7,570 nt of DNA from Patescibacteria group bacterium UBA6489 (GCA_002435385.1 DJMN01000055.1:1-7570); one strand, 5' to 3'. Positions 1-6,269 are shown, counted from the first letter of the stretch. A program made the numbers and translations. Notes: generated by a model from the sequence alone, not told the origin.

Positions 1-525
1 TCTTGAATTAGCTTCTTTAGGTCTCTTAGAAATATTAATCATATTTGGTATAATATGCTTACCTTTTCTTTTAGTTTTTTTAGACCATCTAGCCATTTTT
101 GAAAATAAATATTCTTGTAATTCTTGTCAAAAGACTGAATTATTGATGTAGTTATAAATGGTCTTAAATGATATATGATATCAACTTAACCTTTCTTCTA
201 AACCCAAATTGATTCTGTTAGATATCATTTGAGGAGTCCAATAGTTATTAGGTTTTATTTTACTATGAACATATTCTCTTAATCTAGAATCTGAGTATAT
301 TTTTAAAGAATAACATTTTGAATATTTTCTTCGGACATATGCTTTATGATGTGCTTTATGTGGATTGTATTCTCCATTAACCTGATTTCGTTTTATTTCT
401 CGACTTATGGAAGAAGGGCTTTTGTTTAAAGCTTTTGCTATATCTTTCTGATAATAGCCTTTCTTCAATAAGATTGAGAGTTCTAATCTTTCTATCTTAT
501 TGAAGTGCTTATATGATTTTTTCAT
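1..525 (-). CDS. IS30-family transposase, partial (C-terminal part outside window)
   Basis: This is the N-terminal 175 residues of an IS30-type transposase; the catalytic DDE domain lies beyond base 1. Residues about 26-47 form a helix-turn-helix (YQKDIAKALNKSPSSISREI) typical of the DNA-binding head that recognises the element ends. It continues with the family pattern of a TIYNYI-like segment and a basic stretch (KKTKRKGKH) leading to an ISKRPKEA-like motif. Two in-frame TGA codons, at 183-181 and 129-127, must be read as glycine for this continuity. With the standard code the protein would stop after 114 residues, inside the conserved region. The start ATG (525-523) has no clear Shine-Dalgarno sequence. 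Because the gene itself uses UGA-glycine, the element has probably lived in code-25 hosts for some time. Whether the full copy is intact cannot be seen. Confidence 0.85.
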
Positions 526-529
526 TATC

Positions 530-577
530 GCTAAATGTTAAGTTATATAATATTGCTATTACATTTTAGCATTTAGC
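530..577. repeat. 8-bp inverted repeat upstream of the transposase
   Basis: GCTAAATG (530-537) and its exact reverse complement CATTTAGC (570-577) flank a 32-base AT-rich spacer. The pair lies between the transposase start and its candidate -35 box, overlapping the -10 region. It could be an operator for transposase control or part of the element's sub-terminal structure. The function is inferred from position only. Confidence 0.4.
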
Positions 578-591
578 TGATTGCACTTCAA
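563..591 (-). promoter_or_regulatory. candidate promoter of the IS30-type transposase
   Basis: On the minus strand a TTGAAG -35 box (591-586) and a TAAAAT -10 box (568-563) are separated by 17 bases, about 40 bases before the transposase ATG. The boxes fit a sigma70-type consensus and spacing. In DNA this AT-rich such matches also arise by chance, so confidence is moderate. Confidence 0.45.
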
Positions 592-605
592 ATTACAACT
601 TACAA
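578..605. repeat. candidate outer end (terminal inverted repeat) of the IS30-type element
   Basis: The stretch beginning TGATTGCACTTCAAATTACA lies about 55-80 bases outside the transposase start, where an IS30-family terminal inverted repeat is expected. The partner end is not in the window, so the inverted-repeat relationship and any target duplication cannot be verified. The boundary given is approximate. Confidence 0.25.
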
Positions 606-633
606 ACAAAAATACAATAATCTAAAACAAAGC

Positions 634-639
634 AGGAGG
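634..639 (+). promoter_or_regulatory. strong Shine-Dalgarno site AGGAGG
   Basis: A perfect AGGAGG lies 5 bases before the ATG at 645. It is the only canonical ribosome binding site in front of a gene in this window. It fixes the start of the downstream membrane protein and sets that gene apart from its neighbours, which begin after plain A/T-rich sequence. Confidence 0.8.
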
Positions 640-644
640 TTGCT

Positions 645-1136
645 ATGCGTTTTTCCTTAAAACCTACATTTGATACGGAAATAGAAAGAGCACTTTATAT
701 CTTTAATGTACTAAAGATTATTGTAAGTCTTTTCATTGGGATATCCCTCTCGACTCTTTCTGGTCCTGTTGCTTTATTACTTACTCCATTTGGAGAAGTA
801 TCCACTCTTGTTGTACTACTAACTGTAATCTTTGTATTTTCTGCGGGGATGATTTTTCTACTATCTTCCATTCAAAATACAATTATTCCATACATAAATC
901 AGTTAATTTACAATGAGGTAATATTGAAAAGAGTATCAGAGATTGATCAGGTTATCTCTGGAAATGAAAAATTAACTCTATATAAACATGGTGGTACAGA
1001 GATAACCTCTGATCACCTTGAAGAGGAGCTAAGAAATAAACTCCTCAAAGAAATAAGAAAGGAGTTAAAAAGTGATATTGTGGTTCTTTATGAACCTAAG
1101 TCCTACACTAAACTTAAAAAAGTGTTAACTAAATAA
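645..1136 (+). CDS. small membrane protein with two transmembrane helices, unknown function
   Basis: I do not recognise this 163-residue protein. It has a short N-terminal segment (1-21), a hydrophobic helix at about 22-46, a second at about 53-76, and a charged, probably cytoplasmic, helical tail (about 90-163) rich in Lys, Glu and Leu. It has no Trp. The start is well set by AGGAGG 5 bases upstream, and it stops at TAA. Oddly, all 7 glycines use GGN codons and none uses TGA, whereas neighbouring genes write roughly 40-75% of glycines as TGA. Together with the strong ribosome binding site and the adjacent IS30-type element, this suggests recent acquisition from a standard-code organism. That origin is an inference, because with few glycines chance is not excluded. 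A strong terminator follows directly. Confidence 0.8.
   Translation: MRFSLKPTFDTEIERALYIFNVLKIIVSLFIGISLSTLSGPVALLLTPFGEVSTLVVLLTVIFVFSAGMIFLLSSIQNTIIPYINQLIYNEVILKRVSEIDQVISGNEKLTLYKHGGTEITSDHLEEELRNKLLKEIRKELKSDIVVLYEPKSYTKLKKVLTK
944..1015. repeat. long inverted repeat inside the membrane-protein gene
   Basis: TGATCAGGTTATCTCT (944-959) is complementary to AGAGATAACCTCTGATCA (998-1015), interrupted only by a 2-base bulge (TC at 1008-1009). Both arms carry the self-complementary TGATCA, and the spacer is 38 bases. The mRNA could form a 16-bp hairpin within the coding sequence. It may be a regulatory structure, a protein-binding site, or a remnant of an inserted palindrome. Confidence 0.6.
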
Positions 1137-1157
1137 GGTGAAAATAAAAAAGGAGGT

Positions 1158-1196
1158 AAAAAAAGAGGTGTTCATTCACCTCTCTTTGTTTTTTAT
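1158..1196. terminator. bidirectional rho-independent terminator
   Basis: GAGGTG (1165-1170) and CACCTC (1177-1182) pair around the 6-base loop TTCATT. A T-rich tract follows on the plus strand (1183-1198) and an A-run (1158-1164) precedes it, giving a U-run for minus-strand transcripts. It lies between two convergent genes, so it can end the membrane-protein transcript and the recX transcript. Confidence 0.8.
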
Positions 1197-1199
1197 TAA

Positions 1200-1784
1200 T
1201 TAGAATAACCTTAATATTTCCTTATATTTAAACCCTTTCATAACTAATTTATTCACTATTTGTTCTTTAGTATATTTCCCTTTTAGCTTTTCATACTCTT
1301 TTTTTATTGAATCCATTTCTCAGTTAATAAAAGCTTCTTCTAAACAGCTATCAACTAGTGATACATCTTCACTTCTTTCAATAAGTTTTTGTCTAATATA
1401 ATTCCTACTTTTTGCTTTTTGTTTGTAGGAGTTTATTTTTTTTATGATAAATTCTCTGGTTAACAAGCTCTTCCCTTTTTCTAGAAATTCCGTTTCTAAA
1501 ATATTTTCTACTGAAGTTTTTGGAAATTGTTTTATGAGTAGTTTTTGTTTTATGTAGTTTAGATTTTTATTTCTGTATAGATAGTTTCTGATTTTGCTTC
1601 TAATTATATCCTCTTCTTGAAGTAGGTGTTTTATTTCATTAAATATTTTTCATGCTAATTCTTCACTTCAATCTGCTTTTTCTGTAAGTCTATCTAGAAG
1701 CCTCCTGTTAGACGGATAATATCTAAAGTAATACTTGAAAGCATAGTCTTTTAGTTTTTGTGGATTTTGGGTTGTGTATTTCAT
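1200..1784 (-). CDS. recX: RecX-like regulatory protein
   Basis: The 194-residue protein starts at ATG 1784-1782 and stops at TAA 1202-1200. It needs three TGA codons read as glycine (1670-1668, 1652-1650, 1322-1320), so standard translation would hide it. It is all-helical and basic, built from repeated three-helix units in the style of RecX. These include an opening AFKYYFRYYPSNRRLLDRL segment, a middle IRNYLYRNKNLNYIKQKL unit, and a later SRNYIRQKL unit followed by VDSCLEEAF. RecX binds RecA filaments in the cytoplasm and limits recombinase activity. Length and repeat layout agree with the family, but the sequence is divergent and no recA is present nearby, so the name rests on pattern recognition. 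It is transcribed divergently from the chaperonin cluster. Confidence 0.65.
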
Positions 1785-1798
1785 TATTTTTTTGTGTT

Positions 1799-1826
1799 AT
1801 AATAGTTTTAATCCCTCCCCCCTCAA
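1799..1826 (-). promoter_or_regulatory. candidate promoter of the recX-like gene
   Basis: The minus strand shows TTGAGG (1826-1821) and TATTAT (1804-1799) with a 16-base spacer. Transcription would begin only about 8 bases before the recX ATG, giving a near-leaderless mRNA. The -35 box lies inside the GC-rich repeat, so the match may be accidental. Confidence 0.3.
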
Positions 1827-1859
1827 TTACATTTCGGGTACTCCCTTTGAAAAAGGGAG
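1808..1859. repeat. GC-rich hairpin repeat, copy 1
   Basis: The block starts TTAATCCCTCCCC (1808-1820), a 13-mer found again exactly at 2692-2704. It ends in a perfect 8-bp hairpin, CTCCCTTT (1841-1848) with AAAGGGAG (1852-1859), loop GAA, followed by a T-rich stretch. It stands out sharply from the AT-rich surroundings and resembles the two other GC-rich elements in the chaperonin region. It may also act as a terminator or boundary between recX and groES transcription. Confidence 0.65.
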
Positions 1860-1920
1860 AAATATTTTTATTTATAAGAATATTTTCTTAAATATACTTA
1901 AAAATTTTTATAAAAAAAGT

Positions 1921-1948
1921 TTGACTTATTTTTTAGCACTCATATAAT
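1921..1948 (+). promoter_or_regulatory. groES-groEL cluster promoter (sigma70-type)
   Basis: TTGACT (1921-1926) and a perfect TATAAT (1943-1948) are 16 bases apart. The expected start of transcription, near 1955, leaves a leader of about 33 bases before groES. This is the best promoter match in the window, and it overlaps the CIRCE-like operator. Confidence 0.8.
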
Positions 1949-1959
1949 CAAGGTGCTTA
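1933..1959. promoter_or_regulatory. CIRCE-like operator (HrcA site), degenerate right arm
   Basis: The left arm TTAGCACTC (1933-1941) equals the CIRCE consensus, which is TTAGCACTC, 9 bases, then GAGTGCTAA. After exactly 9 bases comes AGGTGCTTA (1951-1959), matching 6 of 9 positions including the GTGCT core. The element spans the -10 box and the likely transcription start, the classical place for HrcA repression of groE operons. The hrcA gene is not in the window. Position, spacing and a perfect left arm make this a confident call despite the weakened right arm. Confidence 0.8.
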
Positions 1960-1987
1960 AATATTTTATTTCTTAACTAGTTTTATT

Positions 1988-2263
1988 ATGAAGATAAAAC
2001 CATTAAGCGATAGAGTCGTTTTAAAATGACTTAAAAAAGAAAACATAACTAAAAGTGGTATTTTATTACCTGATAGTGCTAACCCAGAAAAACCTTATAT
2101 ATATGAGGTCGTTGCTGTTTGACCTGGGAAAAAAGATACTGAGATGAATGTAAAAGTTTGAGATAAAGTTCTTTGTGGACAATATGCTGGTGATGAAGTA
2201 AAAGTGGAAGATGAGGAGTACAAAATAGTTGCTATTGAGTACTTATTAGCTGTAGTTGAGTAA
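1988..2263 (+). CDS. groES: GroES, 10 kDa co-chaperonin
   Basis: The 91-residue protein has the normal length for GroES, the heptameric lid that closes the GroEL folding chamber in the cytoplasm. It opens MKIKPLSDRVVLKG and has the mobile loop with the GroEL-contacting GILLP at residues 24-28. VVAVGPGK lies at about 41-48, the VKVGDKVL turn at 55-62, and the C-terminal strand is EEYKIVAIEYLLAVVE. Three glycines (14, 45 and 58) are written TGA, at 2027, 2120 and 2159; G45 and G58 are strongly conserved family positions. No Shine-Dalgarno sequence precedes the ATG. It is the first gene of the CIRCE-controlled cluster, followed 70 bases later by a MazG-like gene rather than directly by groEL. 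Confidence 0.97.
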
Positions 2264-2270
2264 AAATAAC

Positions 2271-2306
2271 CTCACCCTAAATTCCCTCTCCTGTAGGAGA
2301 GGGAGA
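2271..2306. repeat. GC-rich hairpin repeat, copy 2
   Basis: The stretch starts CTCACCCTAAATTCCC and closes with a perfect 10-bp hairpin: TCCCTCTCCT (2283-2292), loop GT, AGGAGAGGGA (2295-2304). It lies 7 bases after the groES stop. No T-tract follows, so it is a poor terminator. It could stabilise the upstream mRNA end or partly uncouple groES from the following genes. It is related in composition and motif (ATTCCCTC / ATCCCTC) to the elements at 1808-1859 and 2681-2775. Confidence 0.7.
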
Positions 2307-2333
2307 CTACGGTTAATTAAGTAAAATAACAAA

Positions 2334-2666
2334 ATGGATAATAATAAGGATTTAAAATATAAACTTCCAAAGATTATTAGAGATAAGATTCCTGATGTTT
2401 CTACAAATAATCTAGAGTTTAGAATAGAAAAAGATGAAAGTAGAATAAAAGATTTTTTATTTCTAAAACTTTTGGAGGAAGCTAGTGAGACTTACAAAAA
2501 TAGAAGTAAAGAAGAAATCTGAGATTTACTTGATGTTGTTGATGAAATTTGTGAGGTTATGGGATTTTCAATGGATGAGATTGAAAATCTTAGAAAAGAA
2601 AAAAATAAAAAATTAGGATGATTTAAGAAAGGGGTTATATTAGAAAAGACTGATTATTATGATTAA
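2334..2666 (+). CDS. MazG / phosphoribosyl-ATP pyrophosphohydrolase-like NTP pyrophosphatase
   Basis: The 110-residue protein belongs to the all-alpha NTP pyrophosphatase superfamily, of the small RDKIP type annotated as a predicted house-cleaning pyrophosphohydrolase. Visible marks are KLPKIIRDKIP (10-20), the metal-binding helix with E48, E49 and E52 in LLEEASE, a second acidic helix EEIGDLLDVVDE (60-71) giving the MazG-like ExxD (E61, D64), and the ending KLGGFKKGVILEKTD. Members hydrolyse nucleoside triphosphates to monophosphate and pyrophosphate, removing non-canonical nucleotides; the substrate here is unknown. Two glycines are TGA (63 at 2520, 96 at 2619), and standard reading would stop at residue 62, before the second metal-binding motif. 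It lies between groES and groEL, apparently in the same transcription unit, which is unusual. Confidence 0.85.
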
Positions 2667-2680
2667 TAGAGTTCTTTAAA

Positions 2681-2775
2681 TAACCCCTCCCTTAATCCCT
2701 CCCCTTCCTGGAGAGGGAGATAAAACATTGTAGTCTCTTTCTCCTGGAAGGGGAAAGAATTCAAGATAGGGTTTT
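2681..2775. repeat. GC-rich long inverted repeat, copy 3 (MITE/REP-like)
   Basis: Two arms of about 40 bases (2681-2720 and 2734-2774) are imperfect reverse complements, sharing CCCCTTCC-x-GGAGA, with a loop of about 13 bases. The left arm also folds on itself (CCCTCCCC with GGGAGGG-like segments). It contains the 13-mer TTAATCCCTCCCC of copy 1. It occupies most of the spacer between the MazG-like gene and groEL. No coding capacity is seen. It looks like a small non-autonomous mobile repeat, now transcribed as part of the chaperonin mRNA. Confidence 0.65.
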
Positions 2776-2808
2776 AATAATACATTTTACATTTTAATAT
2801 ATAGAGAT

Positions 2809-4473
2809 ATGTCAAAACAAATACAATTTTGAGATGATGCAAGACAAAAAATGTTTGCAGGTATGGAGACTGTTGCTAAGACTGTTACAGTTACCATGGG
2901 ACCTAAATGAAGAAATGTTGTAATTGATAAGGGGTATGGTGCTCCTACTGTTACTAATGATTGAGTGACTATTGCTAAAGAAATTTCTGTAGAGGATAAA
3001 TTTGAAAATCTTGGTGCTGAGCTTGTGAAAGAGGCTGCTGATAAAACTAATACTATTGCTTGAGATGGTACTACTACTGCTACCCTACTTACTTATGCTC
3101 TAGCTAAAGAGGGTTTAAGAAACATAAGAACTTGAGTAAATGCTGTTGAGTTAAAAAATGGTATGAGAAAAGCTGGAGAGGTTGTTGTTGAGGAATTATC
3201 TAAAAATGCTAAACAAATTTCTGGTAAAGAAGAAATCGCTCAAGTTGCTACTATAAGTGCTCAAGATGCTGAGGTTTGAGAGATAATAGCTGAGGCTATG
3301 GATAAAGTTGGAAAAGATGGTGTTATAAGTGTTGAGGAAGGTCAAACTTTTGGTATGGAGGTTGAGATAACTGAAGGTATGGAGTTTGGAGAAGGTTATG
3401 TTAGTCCATACATGGTTAGTAATACTGAAAAGATGTTAGCTGAAATGAAATCTACTCATATACTTGTTACTGATAAAAAAGTTTCTAATATGAAAGAGTT
3501 TTTACCTCTTCTAGAACAACTTGTAAACGAAGGTAGAAAAGATCTTATAATCATAGCTGAGGATATAGAGGGTGAGGCTCTTACTACTATTATCTTGAAT
3601 AAACTAAAAGGTGTATTAAATGTTCTTTGAATAAAAGCTCCTGGTTTTGGGGACAATAAAAAAGAAATGCTTAAGGATATTGCCATACTTACTGGTGCTA
3701 AGATGATATCTGAGGAGCTAAATATGAAACTTGAGAATGTTAATTTAGATGATTTATGAAAGGCTAAAAATGTTATTGCATCTAAAGATAAGACTATTAT
3801 AATTTGAGGTGAATGAGCTAAAGAAGATATACATGATAGAGTTGCTGAAATTAAAAATGCTATTGAGAATAGTGATTCTAAGTATGATAGAGAAAAACTT
3901 CAAGAGAGGCTTGCTAAGCTTGCTGGTGGTGTTGCTGTGATAAAGGTTGGTGCTGCTAGTGAGGTTGAGATGAAAGAGAAAAAGATGAGAATAGAGGATG
4001 CTTTAAATGCTACTCGTGCTGCTGTTGAAGAAGGTGTTGTTGCTTGAGGTTGAACTGCTTTGCTTAAAGCTTCTAAGGTTCTTGATTCTCTAGATTTGGG
4101 GCATGATGATCAAAATATTTGAGTTTCTATTGTAAGGAGTGCTTTGGTTTATCCAATGCAACAAATTGCTAAGAATGCTGGTAAAGAGCCTGGGGTTATT
4201 GTTAATAAGGTAGAAGAGAATGATAGTATTAATTATGGTTATAATGCTGCTAATGATACTTTTGTTGATATGGTTGAGTCTGGTATTATTGATCCTAAGA
4301 AGGTTGAGAGGGTTGCGTTAGAGGAGGCTATTAGTTTGGCTGGTATGTTTTTGACTACTGAGTCTGTGATAACTGATGCTCCTAAGAAGGATGATTGTTG
4401 TGGTGGTTCTTGTGGTGGTGGAATGCCTTGAGGTATGTGAATGGGGTGAATGTGAGGGATGTGAATGATGTAA
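2809..4473 (+). CDS. groEL: GroEL, 60 kDa chaperonin
   Basis: The 554-residue protein is a full-length GroEL, the cytoplasmic double-ring ATPase that folds proteins together with GroES. Nucleotide-binding and catalytic marks are TMGPKGRNV (29-37), NDG (50-52), GDGTTT (85-90, D86), D397 in the EDALNATRAA motif (equivalent of E. coli D398) and VAGGGTAL (413-415 glycines). About 18 glycines are TGA, including G8, G52, G85, G413 and G415, so standard translation would end after 7 residues. The tail carries a CCGGSC cysteine cluster (C530, C531, C535) before the usual Gly-Gly-Met repeats, in which five of the last fourteen codons are TGA. The ATG has only a weak AGAG-like sequence upstream. It is the last gene of the CIRCE-controlled unit and is closed by a strong terminator. 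Confidence 0.98.
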
Positions 4474-4477
4474 GAAA

Positions 4478-4512
4478 AAAAGAGTCTAGAGGAATCTAGG
4501 CTCTTTTGTATT
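4478..4512 (+). terminator. rho-independent terminator of the chaperonin cluster
   Basis: AAGAGTCTAGA (4480-4490) pairs with TCTAGGCTCTT (4495-4505) through 11 pairs, one of them G-U, around the tetraloop GGAA. Flanking A and T bases extend the stem, and TTTTGTATTT follows. It begins 4 bases after the groEL stop codon. Confidence 0.9.
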
Positions 4513-4692
4513 TGGATTTTGAAAATTATTTTGGAAATGAAGTGTGTTTCCTGTAAACTGAAGTATAATGAATTTTTAGCTATATTTTTAGAAGCTTTTA
4601 AATTAAACTTAGAAAAATATTTAAAATTGTAAAATCAATATAAAATATTATCATTCGGTTACAACTAATTTGCTAATTTAAAAATAAATACT

Positions 4693-5541
4693 ATGCTATA
4701 CAAAACAACAAACAATAATTTCAAAATCCCTGCTATTTGACTCTGAACTTGGTGAATCGGAGGTTTTAGAGAAGCAGACTATAAAAATGATAAAAAAGAA
4801 ATTTTGGCAATAAAAAAAGCTATAGAATTAGGTTATACTCACATAGATACTGCCGAACTATATGGAGCAGGTCATACAGATGAACTAATTGCTGAAGCTA
4901 TAAAAGACTTTGATAGGTCAAAAATCATAATCACTAGTAAAGTATTTAAAACTAACTTGAAATATGATGATGTAATCACCTCTTGTAAAAAAAGTCTTGA
5001 AAGACTGAAAACTGATTACATTGATATCTTTCTTATTCATGCTCCTAATCCTGATATCCCCATAGAAAAAACAATGAAAGCTATGGATTATCTAGTTGAA
5101 CAAAAAATGATTAAGTATATAGGAGTTAGCAATTTTTCTGTTGAGCAAATGAAAGAGGCGCAGAAATATTCAAAGAATAAGATTGTAGTTAATCAGATAT
5201 TATATAACTTAGTTATAAGAGATAAGTATAATTCTTTTGTTAATATGGAGTCTGAGATAATACCTTATTGTCAGGAAAATAATATAGTTGTGATGACTTA
5301 TAGACCTATTGAAAGAGGCTTTTTATTAGAAACTGAATCTATTCTAGATGAGTTATCAGAGAAGTATAACAAAACTAAAGCACAAATTGCTATCAACTGG
5401 TTAATTTCTAAAAAGTGAGTTATCACAATACCTAAATCTACAAATATAGAACATTTAAAAGAAAATATAGGTTCTGTTTGATGGAGTATGAGTAAAGAGG
5501 ATTTAAAGAAATTGGATGAGATGAGGTTTGATGAATATTAG
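4693..5541 (+). CDS. aldo/keto reductase
   Basis: The 282-residue protein is a complete aldo/keto reductase, a cytoplasmic NAD(P)H-dependent (alpha/beta)8-barrel enzyme reducing aldehydes and ketones. The catalytic tetrad is visible as D52 and Y57 (HIDTAELYG), K83 (TSKV) and H116 (LIHAP). Other signatures are GLGTWGIGG (16-24), IKYIGVSNF in the middle and the coenzyme-binding IPKST (246-250). Length and order match the small 2,5-diketogluconate-reductase-like branch; the substrate cannot be told. In-frame TGA at 4738, 4744, 4753, 5416 and 5479 encode glycine. The first three lie in the N-terminal motif, so a standard-code start would wrongly be placed after it. There is no Shine-Dalgarno sequence. 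The gene has its own leader after the groEL terminator; an isolated TATAAT at 4564-4569 could be a -10 box but lacks a convincing -35. Confidence 0.95.
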
Positions 5542-5609
5542 GTTTTTATAAGTTTTTATTTGAACATTATCTGAATTACTTATTTTACTAACTCTAGATA
5601 CAAAATAAT

Positions 5610-6176
5610 ATGAAATTCTTAAAAAATATATTTCTAAGGACTCCTAAAAAATTTAATCTAACAAAAAAAGACTTTAAATTAAAAGAAACAGATTTAAGTA
5701 ATGTTGATATACGGATTTCTCCTGAGTTTGAGAAAAAGATGGAAGAGTCTTGAATAAAAAAGAAAAAAACTAAAACAAATAGTAAAAAAGTTTTTAGGTC
5801 TTATTCTACAATAATAAAAATTGATAAATCTAAAGTTGAAATTACATTCAATCCTGATGAAGTTGAAGATATTGATTCTTTTATAAAAAACATAAATGAA
5901 AAGCTTAATTGGATTTCATTAAATATATTAGACATAAAAACTCATATAGCAAAAAACTTGTTAGATTTGAAGAATAACTCTTGGTTATCCGAAGGACAAG
6001 ATAAGATAACAAAAGAAGAATTTATAAAAAAATTGAATACAATTGAAGATATTGGATTTAATCCTGATTTATCATTTCTTATTTATTTTGATGATAACGA
6101 TTTATTTTTGGGACATCTTATAAAACAAGATATTTCAAAAAATCTAGAATTAAGAAAACCTTGTATAGTATGATAG
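5610..6176 (+). CDS. DUF2262-like protein
   Basis: The 188-residue protein starts MKFLKNIFLRTPKKFNLTK and has a Lys-rich, probably flexible N-terminal third. Its C-terminal half carries features I associate with DUF2262: W125, TKEEF (134-138), a strand region, and FDDNDLFLGHLI (160-171) in place of the usual D-G-D-x-F-x-G-H signature, with H169 conserved. The biochemical function of this family is not known to me. TGA codes glycine at 5751-5753 and again as the very last sense codon (6171-6173), immediately before the TAG stop; a standard reading would drop that glycine. No signal peptide or membrane helix is evident. It follows the reductase by 68 bases without a terminator, so co-transcription is possible. 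No Shine-Dalgarno sequence precedes it. Confidence 0.7.
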
Positions 6177-6193
6177 AAAAGAATTTAATACTT

Positions 6194-6233
6194 CTTACAC
6201 TCTTCTTACATTAATCTTACATCCTCCTTACAT
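6194..6233 (+). promoter_or_regulatory. four direct repeats with 11-base period, PhoB/OmpR-type binding array
   Basis: CTTACA occurs at 6194, 6205, 6216 and 6227, always exactly 11 bases apart. The last three copies are CTTACAT with 4-base spacers. This 7+4 layout is that of the enterobacterial Pho box (CTGTCAT repeats) and of OmpR/PhoB-family tandem sites generally. The array ends 8 bases before a TATAAT box, where an activator would replace the -35 element. The regulator itself is not in the window. Confidence 0.6.
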
Positions 6234-6241
6234 TAAATAAA

Positions 6242-6247
6242 TATAAT
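6242..6247 (+). promoter_or_regulatory. -10 box TATAAT downstream of the repeat array
   Basis: A perfect TATAAT lies 8 bases after the last CTTACAT. No good -35 hexamer is present at the usual distance, as expected for an activator-dependent promoter. Transcription would begin near 6254, giving a leader of about 275 bases before the secreted-protein gene, or the start of a separate RNA. Confidence 0.55.
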
Positions 6248-6269
6248 ACATCCAACTTAGAAATAAGTT

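Noticed and set aside
645..1136. Standard genetic code for the whole window, based on this uninterrupted gene
   Set aside because: It lacks in-frame TGA altogether, so it is neutral about the code; all other genes demand UGA as glycine.
2334..2522. Truncated 62-residue MazG-like protein or pseudogene
   Set aside because: Reading TGA as glycine completes the second metal-binding helix and the normal family C-terminus, so the gene is intact.
2681..2775. Rho-independent terminator between the MazG-like gene and groEL
   Set aside because: The stem-loop is long and imperfect and is not followed by a T-tract; it fits a repeat element better, although some attenuation is possible.
3456..3686. Minus-strand open frame of 76 codons
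   Set aside because: It lies entirely antisense inside groEL, whose code-25 frame is unmistakable; it has no recognisable motif.
4804..5418. Shorter reductase starting at TTG 4804 and stopping at TGA 5418
   Set aside because: The conserved N-terminal GLGTWGIGG and the C-terminal IPKST lie outside these limits and are joined by TGA codons read as glycine; the real gene is 4693-5541.
6194..6233. CRISPR array
   Set aside because: The repeats are only 6-7 bases with 4-base spacers, far too short; the layout fits a regulator binding array.
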